Shown here piece after piece: positions 1 to 4,808 of a stretch of DNA of 5,412 nucleotides (the first letter of the stretch is position 1; each line of letters begins with the position of its first letter). The position numbers and the translations under genes were made by a program. The notes beneath the pieces were generated by a model. That model was not told the origin of the DNA. It saw only the letters and a program-made list of their open reading frames with translations, and made no database searches. The DNA comes from Sphingomonadaceae bacterium (lineage in GTDB: Bacteria > Pseudomonadota > Alphaproteobacteria > Sphingomonadales > Sphingomonadaceae), in the NCBI GenBank assembly GCA_019245455.1, contig JAFARM010000145.1, positions 1-5,412 on the forward strand, given 5' to 3'.

Positions 1-96
1 CGAATGGAGGGCGATGATCGCGCGGAGCCCGCTGGCGCGGTCGGTGACGAGGTGCACCACCTCGTGCGCGTCGAAATCGGGGGCGTCGAACAGCAT
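1..96 (-). CDS. Leu/Phe/Val (Glu-type) dehydrogenase, N-terminal fragment cut by window edge
   Basis: Only the first 32 codons are inside the window; the gene runs off the left end. The N-terminus begins MLFDAPDF and continues with a His-Glu-rich stretch into SGLRAIIALHS, which matches the start of leucine dehydrogenases and the wider Glu/Leu/Phe/Val dehydrogenase family (dimerisation domain, before the catalytic lysines). Members deaminate branched-chain or aromatic amino acids oxidatively with NAD+ in the cytoplasm. The ATG at 96 is preceded by AAGG (104-107) with a 7-nt gap, and no alternative start codon was seen in the in-frame codons just upstream. It lies 70 nt downstream of the PRC-barrel gene on the same strand, so it may be the third gene of that transcript. 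The catalytic residues and NAD domain are not visible, so substrate preference cannot be judged. Confidence 0.8.
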   Translation of the reverse strand, partial: MLFDAPDFDAHEVVHLVTDRASGLRAIIALHS

Positions 97-166
97 GGCG
101 CGGCCTTGGGCTAGTTGTCGGGCAGGCGCGCGCCATAGGCGATGCGCGGCGGCAGGGGAAGGCCGG

Positions 167-499
167 TCAGCCGAGGCGGGGATCGCCCGCGGTCGGCCAC
201 GCGTCCTTGTCGAAGCCGTCCCGCCCGTCGAGCGCCGCCGCCGCGAAGTCGACCGCGAGCGCACCGCCGACGGGATCGACGACGAAGCGCGACCACGGCA
301 CGGCGAACAGGCGCTCGCCGATGCCGGCGACGCCGCCGACGCTTACCGCGACATAGACGATCGCGCCGGGGGCTGCCGCCAGCATGACCTCGGCGACGGT
401 GCCGAGCCTCGACCCGGCCGCGTCGGCGACGCTCGCGCCGATCAGGGCAGAGGCGGGGGTCAGCGCCGCGTCGGCGGCGGCGGGAACGGTCGCGCTCAC
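167..499 (-). CDS. PRC-barrel domain protein
   Basis: A 110-residue soluble protein with a GTG start. After a short Ala-rich lead, residues 16-90 read as one PRC-barrel: ASALIGASVADAAGSRLGTV, then a hydrophobic beta-rich part with VYVAVSVGG, then LFAVPWSRF, which is the usual late strand of this fold, followed by a short C-terminus with DGFDKDAWP, a tail often seen in alphaproteobacterial PRC-barrel proteins. The fold is known from photosynthetic reaction centre H subunits and RimM, but small stand-alone versions have no fixed role. The GTG at 499-497 overlaps the TGA of the upstream membrane-protein gene (496-498) as GTGA, implying translational coupling. Other in-frame readings upstream become Arg-rich and implausible, which supports this start. 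Partner and function are unknown. Confidence 0.82.
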   Translation of the reverse strand: MSATVPAAADAALTPASALIGASVADAAGSRLGTVAEVMLAAAPGAIVYVAVSVGGVAGIGERLFAVPWSRFVVDPVGGALAVDFAAAALDGRDGFDKDAWPTAGDPRLG

Positions 500-786
500 C
501 GGCCGCCGCCGGCGGTCGCACGCGTCGCGGCGGCCGCGCCCTTGTCGTAGCGCGCGCGCAGCCCCAGCCAGCGCCAGACGCCGAGCAGGTTGATGGCCAG
601 CAGGATGGCGTTCTGCCAGACGAGGTTGGCCTGTCCGGTGGCAAGCCCGATCGCGATCCAGCCGAGCGCACCGATCGAGAAGACGATGAAGCCGACGCCG
701 GTGATCCGCGCGCCGAGGTTCGCCGCGACGAGGACCGCCGCGAGCGTCGTGGCGACCGGCGCCACCCAGTTGGCGATCTGCTCCAT
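496..786 (-). CDS. Small three-helix membrane protein of unknown function
   Basis: A 96-residue hydrophobic protein that I cannot assign to a named family. Three likely membrane segments are visible at about residues 5-23, 27-48 and 52-74. The last carries WQNAILLAINLLGVWRWLG, an Asn/Trp-rich pattern loosely like the ends of PnuC- or SWEET-type small membrane proteins, which is not enough for an assignment. A short basic and Ala/Gly-rich tail (75-96) follows, probably cytoplasmic. The ATG at 786 is preceded closely by GAGGG, only about 3 nt away, and more distally by GAGG. The stop overlaps the start of the PRC-barrel gene, so the two are probably co-expressed. A candidate general-stress promoter lies about 30-55 bp upstream. 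Confidence 0.75.
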   Translation of the reverse strand: MEQIANWVAPVATTLAAVLVAANLGARITGVGFIVFSIGALGWIAIGLATGQANLVWQNAILLAINLLGVWRWLGLRARYDKGAAAATRATAGGGR

Positions 787-814
787 GCACCCTCGACAAA
801 CGCCTCGGCCGGCG

Positions 815-840
815 AATGCGCGGCGCGCGCCGATGGTTCC
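815..840 (-). promoter_or_regulatory. Candidate EcfG (general stress sigma factor) promoter for the membrane protein/PRC-barrel genes
   Basis: Reading leftward there is GGAAC (836-840), a 17-nt spacer, then CATT (815-818). The alphaproteobacterial EcfG consensus is GGAAC-N16/17-CGTT, so the -35 is exact and the -10 has one mismatch. The predicted start near 807 gives a leader of about 20 nt to the ATG at 786. The motif is short and the -10 imperfect, so this is a hypothesis. Confidence 0.35.
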
Positions 841-850
841 GCCGAGGCCG

Positions 851-875
851 AATGTGTAAGCTATTCCGACACTTT
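851..875. promoter_or_regulatory. Imperfect inverted repeat, candidate enhancer site for a sigma-54 activator
   Basis: The arms AATGTGT (851-857) and ACACTTT (869-875) pair at 6 of 7 positions, separated by 11 nt. The centre (863) is about 142 bp upstream of the predicted sigma-54 start at about 1005, within the usual range for an enhancer-binding activator. The activator's identity (PrsR is the obvious guess) is inferred from the downstream gene, not seen. Confidence 0.3.
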
Positions 876-910
876 GGCCCGCACCGATGCGCCGCGATGA
901 GCGTCACGTG

Positions 911-918
911 ATGGTTAA
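911..918 (-). promoter_or_regulatory. CtrA-like 8-mer (TTAACCAT)
   Basis: On the minus strand this reads TTAACCAT exactly, the 8-mer motif associated with CtrA binding in Caulobacter and other alphaproteobacteria. It sits in a near-palindrome ATGGTTAACGAT (911-922), where a single base change would give two facing 8-mers. An 8-mer can occur by chance, though AT-rich motifs are rarer in this GC-rich background. It lies about 60 bp upstream of the sigma-54 -24 box. Confidence 0.3.
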
Positions 919-977
919 CGATACGTAAGCTGCTGATCTTCCACCGTCCCGCTTGGACGCTGTACCGCGCGTCGTGC

Positions 978-994
978 TTGGCACGCAGCTTGCT
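978..994 (+). promoter_or_regulatory. Sigma-54 (RpoN) -24/-12 promoter of the PEP-CTERM gene
   Basis: The sequence TTGGCACGCAGCTTGCT matches the sigma-54 consensus YTGGCACGRNNNTTGCW at every defined position except the R. The invariant GG (980-981) and GC (992-993) are exactly 10 bp apart, as required. The predicted transcription start is near 1005, giving a leader of about 58 nt before the ATG at 1063. It points at a PEP-CTERM protein gene, and such genes are known in other bacteria to depend on RpoN with the PrsK/PrsR system. Activity here is inferred. Confidence 0.8.
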
Positions 995-1062
995 TCATCA
1001 CCGGCGAGCGTGTGGTTGGCGAGTCCGGCACGCGTGGCACCTTCTGATACGGGGAAAGCGCA

Positions 1063-1779
1063 ATGCGTAGAGTAATGATGATTGCGGCGGCGGTGGTCGC
1101 GGTCGCGGCGATGCCGGCGGGGGCGGTGAACCTCGTCCAGAACGGCAGCTTCGAGCAGACGACGAACGGCCTCGGCCAGTTCGACTATCGCACCCAGGCG
1201 GTCGGCTGGACCTCGTCGGGCTACAACTACCTGTTCGACGGCAACAATCCGACTGACAATGTCCAGGGTTCGTACGGCGGCTTGGCGCTGTGGGGTCCGG
1301 GCAACGGCTCGAACAACGGCCTGAGCGCCAGCCCGTTCGGCGGCAACTTCGTCGGTGCCGACGGCGCCTTCCAGGTCGGCGCGATCTCGCAGACGCTGAC
1401 CGGCCTCACCGCCGGCCACAAGTACGCGATCGACTTCGCCTGGGGCGGCGCGCAGCAGCTGGGCTTCAACGGCGACCAGACCGAGCAGTGGGAAGTCCAG
1501 TTCGGCAGCCAGTCGCAGTTCACCGCCGTCTACCATAACCCGAGCCACGGCTTCAGCGGCTGGATGAGCGAGCACTTCGTCTTCACCGCCGACGGCGCGA
1601 CCGACGTCCTGTCGTTCATCGCCCACGGTACGCCCGACGGCGTCCCGCCGTTCTCGCTCCTCGACGGCGTGTCGGGCACGGCCGTTCCCGAGCCGGCGAG
1701 CTGGGCGCTGATGATCGGTGGCCTCGGCCTCGTCGGTGCGGTGGCGCGTTCGCGCCGCTCGCGCGTCGTCGCCGCCTGA
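1063..1779 (+). CDS. Secreted PEPxxWA-CTERM sorting domain protein
   Basis: A 238-residue exported protein. Residues 1-21 form a signal peptide (MRRVMM, an Ala/Val core, then MPAGA) with a probable cut after Ala21. The mature part starts VNLVQNGSFEQ, a common opening of extracellular beta-sandwich (carbohydrate-binding-like) domains, and continues to about residue 205 rich in Gly, Asn, Trp and aromatic residues, without cysteines or recognisable catalytic motifs. Residues 208-217 read VPEPASWALM, followed by a short hydrophobic helix (about 215-228) and a basic end, RSRRSR: the tripartite PEP-CTERM signal of the PEPxxWA subtype typical of sphingomonads. Such tails are processed by an exosortase, and the proteins are surface or exopolysaccharide-associated. 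GGGGAAAG (1051-1058) precedes the ATG. A sigma-54 promoter lies upstream and a hairpin terminator follows, so it looks like a single-gene transcript. The ligand is unknown. Confidence 0.93.
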   Translation: MRRVMMIAAAVVAVAAMPAGAVNLVQNGSFEQTTNGLGQFDYRTQAVGWTSSGYNYLFDGNNPTDNVQGSYGGLALWGPGNGSNNGLSASPFGGNFVGADGAFQVGAISQTLTGLTAGHKYAIDFAWGGAQQLGFNGDQTEQWEVQFGSQSQFTAVYHNPSHGFSGWMSEHFVFTADGATDVLSFIAHGTPDGVPPFSLLDGVSGTAVPEPASWALMIGGLGLVGAVARSRRSRVVAA

Positions 1780-1787
1780 CGCCACAT

Positions 1788-1835
1788 TCCCCGGCCGGAT
1801 CGGACCCATCCGATGCGGCCGGGGATCGCCTTTTT
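1788..1835 (+). terminator. Rho-independent terminator after the PEP-CTERM gene
   Basis: TCCCCGGCCG (1788-1797) pairs with CGGCCGGGGA (1816-1825), then one G-G mismatch, then ATCGGA (1799-1804) pairs with TCCGAT (1809-1814) around a CCCA loop. A TTTTT run follows at 1831-1835, after 5 intervening bases. The stem is strong; the slightly distant T run is the only weak point. It stands between two same-strand genes and should separate the PEP-CTERM gene from the desaturase gene. Confidence 0.85.
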
Positions 1836-1851
1836 CAGGCGAACCGCGTAA

Positions 1852-1856
1852 AGGGA
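1852..1856 (+). promoter_or_regulatory. Ribosome binding site that fixes the start of the desaturase gene
   Basis: AGGGA lies 5 nt before the ATG at 1862. The reading frame stays open 48 codons further upstream to 1718, but that extension would run through the terminator hairpin and the end of the PEP-CTERM gene and encodes Arg/Ser-rich sequence, so 1862 is chosen. Confidence 0.7.
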
Positions 1857-1861
1857 CGGCG

Positions 1862-2686
1862 ATGCTCAGTCCCGCCGCCATCCTCAACCAGCTGCTCCAC
1901 CTGACGGTGTGGCTGGTCCTGCTCGCGGCCGTGTTCGTGCCGCTCGAGCGGCTGTTCGCGCTGAAGCAGGAGCGGCTGCTCCGCGCCGGCTGGGCGGCCG
2001 ACCTGTTCTGGTATTTCCTGTCGAGCCTGCTGCCCGGCTTCCTCCTCGCCGTGCCGATGGCGCTTGTCGCCTGGGCGGCGCACCGCCTCGTCCCCGCGCC
2101 CGTGCAGGCGTTCAGCGCCGGCCTGCCGCTGCCCGCGCGCATCGCCGCCGCCCTCGTCGTCGGCGAGATCGGCTTCTACTGGGGCCACCGCTGGAGCCAC
2201 GAGATCCCGTTCCTGTGGCGCTTCCACGCGCTCCACCACTCCGCCGAGCACCTCGACTGGCTGGTCAACACCCGCGCCCATCCGGTCGACATGGTGTTCG
2301 GCAAGTTCGTCGGGCTGGTGCCGCTCTATGTCCTGGGCCTCGCCAACCCGCTGTCGGGGCGGCCCGACGTCGTCAGCCTGGTGGTGGTGATCGTCGGCAC
2401 CTTCTGGGGCTTCTTCATCCACGCCAACGTCCGCTGGCGCTTCGGGCCGCTCGAAGCCCTGATCGCGACGCCCGCCTTCCACCACTGGCACCACACGCGG
2501 CGCGACCACGTCGACCGCAACTATGCCTCGATGCTGCCCTTGATCGACCGGCTGTTCGGCACCTGGTACGTGCCGCGCCACTGGCCGGGCGAGTATGGCA
2601 CCGACCACCCGGTGCCGGCGGGCCTGCGCGACCAGCTGCTCGACCCGCTCGCCCCGGCTGCGCGACGGATGACGCCCGCGGAGTAG
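1862..2686 (+). CDS. Sterol desaturase / fatty acid hydroxylase family membrane protein
   Basis: A 274-residue integral membrane protein of the fatty acid hydroxylase superfamily, di-iron enzymes that use O2 to hydroxylate or desaturate lipids in the membrane. The three histidine boxes are all present: HRWSH at 109-113, HALHH at 122-126 and HHWHH at 207-211, with extra conserved histidines at 140 (NTRAHPVD) and 187 (FFIHANV). Hydrophobic segments lie near residues 10-28, 47-77, 92-107, 148-162 and 168-188, placing the boxes on the cytoplasmic side. Length and box spacing are normal, so it should be active. The substrate cannot be read from sequence: bacterial relatives act on carotenoids, hopanoids, ornithine lipids or fatty acids, or are uncharacterised. 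It starts 26 nt after the T run of the terminator, so its promoter must overlap the upstream gene end or it depends on readthrough. Confidence 0.92.
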   Translation: MLSPAAILNQLLHLTVWLVLLAAVFVPLERLFALKQERLLRAGWAADLFWYFLSSLLPGFLLAVPMALVAWAAHRLVPAPVQAFSAGLPLPARIAAALVVGEIGFYWGHRWSHEIPFLWRFHALHHSAEHLDWLVNTRAHPVDMVFGKFVGLVPLYVLGLANPLSGRPDVVSLVVVIVGTFWGFFIHANVRWRFGPLEALIATPAFHHWHHTRRDHVDRNYASMLPLIDRLFGTWYVPRHWPGEYGTDHPVPAGLRDQLLDPLAPAARRMTPAE

Positions 2687-2724
2687 CGTCAGCAACGTCG
2701 TCGAGGGGCCGCAGCAAGGCGCGC

Positions 2725-2802
2725 TGGGGCGATCAACGGGGATCGAACCCGCAACCTCCGGTACCACAAACCGGCGCTCTAACCGATTGAGCTATGATCG
2801 CC
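2725..2802 (-). tRNA. tRNA-His (anticodon GTG)
   Basis: A complete cloverleaf on the minus strand. The acceptor arm GCGATCA (2795-2801) pairs with TGATCGC (2729-2735). The D stem is GCTC/GAGC. The anticodon stem CCGGT/ACCGG carries a 7-nt loop TTGTGGT with anticodon GTG at 2765-2767. The T arm is GCGGG/CCCGT (one G-T pair) around TTCGATC. The extra G at -1 (2802) facing discriminator C73 (2728) is the hallmark identity element of tRNA-His, and CCA is encoded at 2725-2727. It delivers histidine to CAC and CAT codons. It is convergent with the desaturase gene, 38 bp away. No clear terminator was seen downstream of it. Confidence 0.97.
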
Positions 2803-2820
2803 GCGCGGGGCGCTCGCGGT

Positions 2821-2849
2821 CAATAGGGGTTCGGCCGGGCGCGCGTCAA
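2821..2849 (-). promoter_or_regulatory. Housekeeping sigma-70-type promoter of tRNA-His
   Basis: Reading leftward, TTGACG (2844-2849, preceded by C, so CTTGAC as favoured in alphaproteobacteria) is followed by a 17-nt spacer and CTATTG (2821-2826). The expected start near 2814 gives a leader of about 12 nt before the tRNA. The -35 box contains the TGA stop codon (2846-2848) of the VOC gene. Confidence 0.7.
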
Positions 2850-3604
2850 GGACGCCACGCGGACAAGCGATGCCCGTCCGGGTCGTTTTCACCAGAGCCG
2901 CCGACGATCAGCGTCCGCGTCGCCGCGACGTCGCCATCGCCGACCGGCCGCGCCGGGGCGGGCCGGGGCGAGCGATAGCCGAGGAGCTCCAGGTGGGGCC
3001 CGCCCGCCGCTGAGGCGAGCGCGACGATGTCGACGGCGACCCCCGCCAGCCCGTCGAGCCGGTCCTGCTCCGGCCCCGTGTTGAGCGAGCGGCCGACTTC
3101 GCGGAAACCGCGCGCCTCGTACCACGCCTGCGAGGCGGCAAGGTCGGCGACGGCGAGCGCGGTGTGGTCGATGCCGAGGAACACCTGCCCCGGCCGCGCC
3201 TCGCTCAGCCAGCGGCTGCCGGGGATCAAGCTCAGCTCGAGCGGGTGACCGCCGGGGTCGCGGAACTTCCACGCCGTGACGCCGCCGGTGTTGGGCGGCA
3301 GCAGCTGCGGCCCACCGTGTGAGATCGGCGTCGCGCCGGCGGCAAGGGCGATTTCCGCCGCGGCGGCGATGTCGGCAACCGCGATGGCGAAGTGCTGGAA
3401 CCACGGGTCGTTCGCCGCGCGCGGCGCCGGGTAGGCCGCGCCGGTCGCCGCCGTGAGGTCGAGGACGAAGCCGCCGAAGGTGAGGCGCGCGCCCGCACCG
3501 CTCCCGCCGCCGTCGGCGAAACCGAGCGCGCGGTAGAGCGCGCTCGCGCGGGCCACGTCGGCGACGTTGAGGCCGATGCCGGCGATCGCGCGCACAGGGT
3601 CCAT
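2846..3604 (-). CDS. VOC (glyoxalase/bleomycin-resistance fold) family protein, two-domain
   Basis: A 252-residue cytoplasmic protein with repeated beta-alpha-beta modules of the vicinal oxygen chelate superfamily. Module 1 is about residues 7-52 (GIGLNVADVARASALYRALG). Module 2 is about 69-127 (FQHFAIAVADI, then FRDPGGHPLELSLIP). Module 3 is about 145-210 (GIDHTALAVADLAASQAWYEARGF ends it near LELLGY; the first 15 residues carry the motif). The last module (about 212-252) is short and ends in DPDGHRLSAW. Likely metal-site candidates are His71, Glu123, His147 and Glu206. The family includes glyoxalase I, ring-cleaving dioxygenases, 4-hydroxyphenylpyruvate dioxygenase relatives and resistance proteins; the substrate is not predictable here. 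AGGAG (3612-3616) sits 7 nt before the ATG at 3604 and fixes that start; an open frame upstream is not coding-like. It is divergent from the transporter gene. Confidence 0.87.
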   Translation of the reverse strand: MDPVRAIAGIGLNVADVARASALYRALGFADGGGSGAGARLTFGGFVLDLTAATGAAYPAPRAANDPWFQHFAIAVADIAAAAEIALAAGATPISHGGPQLLPPNTGGVTAWKFRDPGGHPLELSLIPGSRWLSEARPGQVFLGIDHTALAVADLAASQAWYEARGFREVGRSLNTGPEQDRLDGLAGVAVDIVALASAAGGPHLELLGYRSPRPAPARPVGDGDVAATRTLIVGGSGENDPDGHRLSAWRP

Positions 3605-3617
3605 TTCGCTGCTCCTG

Positions 3618-3650
3618 CGTTGGCCGGACGCCCGGCCTACGCCGCCAACG
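3618..3650. repeat. GTAG-headed palindrome (REP-like) or operator in the divergent gap
   Basis: GGCCGG (3622-3627) and CCGGCC (3632-3637) form a perfect hairpin around ACGC. On the minus strand the hairpin is preceded by GTAG (3637-3640 on the plus strand is CTAC), the layout of bacterial REP sequences. An outer inverted repeat CGTTGGC (3618-3624) / GCCAACG (3644-3650) overlaps it. It fills most of the 58-bp gap between two divergent starts, so a regulator binding site is the alternative reading. Only one copy is seen in the window. Confidence 0.4.
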
Positions 3651-3662
3651 CCTGGAGACCGC

Positions 3663-4808
3663 ATGAAGCTCAACGCGCCGCTCTTTGCCCTCGCCGTCGG
3701 CGCCTTCGGCATCGGCACGACCGAGTTCGCGCCGATGGGGCTGCTGCCGGTCATTGCCGGCGACCTGCACGTTTCGGTGCCGACCGCGGGGCTGCTCGTC
3801 ACCGGCTATGCGCTGGGGGTCGTCGCCGGCGCGCCGCTGCTGACGCTGCCGACGGCGCGGCTCGACCGGCGGACGCTGCTGGTCGGGCTGATGGTCCTGT
3901 TCACGCTGGGCAACGCGCTGTCCGCGCTCGCGCCCGGCTACGGCACGCTCATGGCCGCCCGCGTGCTGACGTCGCTGTGCCACGGCGCCTACTTCGGCGT
4001 CGGCAGCGTCGTCGCGGGGCGCTTTGCCGGCGAGGGCAAGGCGGCAGGTGCGGTCGCCGCCGTCTTCGCCGGGCTGACGGTCGCCAACATCGGCGGCGTG
4101 CCCGCGGCGGCGTGGGTCGGCGATTATATCGGCTGGCGGCCGGCGTTCGGCGGCATCGCCGCGATCGGCGTGCTGGCGGCGGTGGCGCTGGCGCTCACCC
4201 TGCCGAGCATCCCCAGCGCGGCGTCGACCGACGTGCGCACAGAGGCACGCGTCCTCCTCCGTCCGCCCGTCCTCCTCGCGCTGGCGACGACGGCGTTCGG
4301 ATCGGCGGCGATGTTCACCGTCTTCACCTACATCAGCCCGATCCTGAGGGACGTCACCCACGTCTCGGCGGGCACGGTGACGGTCGCGCTGGTGATCTAC
4401 GGCGTCGGCCTGACGGCCGGCAACGCGCTCGGCGGCCGCTTCGCCGACCGGGCGCTGACGCCGACGCTGGTCGTCGTGCTGACGGCGCTGACCGCGCTCC
4501 TGCTGCTGTTCGCCTGGACGATGCGGTCCCCCGTGCCGGCGGTGGCGACGATCTTCGCCTGGGGCGTCGCCACCTTCGCGCTGGTGCCGCCGCTGCAGGC
4601 GCGCGTCATGGCGGTGGCCAAGGAAGCGCCGAGCCTCGCCGGATCGGTCAACATCGGCGCGTTCAACCTGGGCAACGCCGCCGGGGCCGCGCTCGGCGGC
4701 GGCGTCATCGCGGCCGGCGCAAGCTATGCCTGGGTGTCGGTCGCCGGGGCGGCGATGGCGGCGGTCGCCCTGGCGCTGGTGCTGGCGACGCGCCGCTCAG
4801 CCCCATAG
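3663..4808 (+). CDS. MFS transporter, drug:H+ antiporter-1 type (AraJ/YdhP-like efflux permease)
   Basis: A 381-residue inner-membrane protein with the 12-helix major facilitator layout. The first helix holds GIGTTEFAPMGLLPVIA (residues 17-32), characteristic of AraJ/YdhP/NepI-like DHA1 members. The loop between helices 2 and 3 has a variant of the signature motif, PTARLDRRTLL (63-73), and the matching loop in the second half has GGRFADR (257-263). Helix 4 region CHGAYFGVGSVVAGR (106-120) and NIGGVPAAAWVGDYIGWR (142-159) are also typical. A short hydrophilic central loop (about 182-200) separates the halves. It probably exports a small molecule (sugar, nucleoside or drug) in exchange for protons; the substrate is not resolved. 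GGAG (3654-3657) lies 5 nt before the ATG. The 3' end overlaps the convergent epimerase gene by 12 bp. Confidence 0.92.
   Translation: MKLNAPLFALAVGAFGIGTTEFAPMGLLPVIAGDLHVSVPTAGLLVTGYALGVVAGAPLLTLPTARLDRRTLLVGLMVLFTLGNALSALAPGYGTLMAARVLTSLCHGAYFGVGSVVAGRFAGEGKAAGAVAAVFAGLTVANIGGVPAAAWVGDYIGWRPAFGGIAAIGVLAAVALALTLPSIPSAASTDVRTEARVLLRPPVLLALATTAFGSAAMFTVFTYISPILRDVTHVSAGTVTVALVIYGVGLTAGNALGGRFADRALTPTLVVVLTALTALLLLFAWTMRSPVPAVATIFAWGVATFALVPPLQARVMAVAKEAPSLAGSVNIGAFNLGNAAGAALGGGVIAAGASYAWVSVAGAAMAAVALALVLATRRSAP

Noticed and set aside
822..831. Palindrome GGCGCGCGCC, also at 125-134 and 3484-3493
   Set aside because: Three copies in unrelated places, one inside a coding region; expected by chance at this GC content.
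915..929. Full CtrA site TTAA-N7-TTAA
   Set aside because: The second half reads TAAG at the required spacing, so only the 8-mer motif is supported, not the full site.
1035..1050. Second TGGCAC near the PEP-CTERM start as another sigma-54 promoter
   Set aside because: There is no GC at the required -12 spacing, and it would leave too little leader before the ATG.
1718..1861. 48-codon upstream extension of the desaturase gene
   Set aside because: It would overlap the PEP-CTERM coding end and the terminator hairpin and has Arg/Ser-rich sequence; a ribosome binding site supports the start at 1862.
904..2142. Long open frame on the minus strand (412 codons) across the PEP-CTERM gene
   Set aside because: Its translation is Arg/Ala/Glu-rich low-complexity sequence without domain motifs, and it lies antisense to a gene with a clear signal peptide and PEP-CTERM tail. 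High GC removes stop codons from shadow frames.
2687..2724. Terminator for the tRNA or desaturase gene in their convergent gap
   Set aside because: No convincing stem followed by a T run was found on either strand.
2725..2802. tRNA-His as an integration site of a mobile element
   Set aside because: No integrase gene and no repeat of the tRNA 3' end was seen in the window; flanking genes are ordinary chromosomal genes.
2889..4361. 490-codon minus-strand open frame
   Set aside because: Arg/Gln/Asp-rich shadow of the VOC gene and antisense to the transporter; no recognisable domain.
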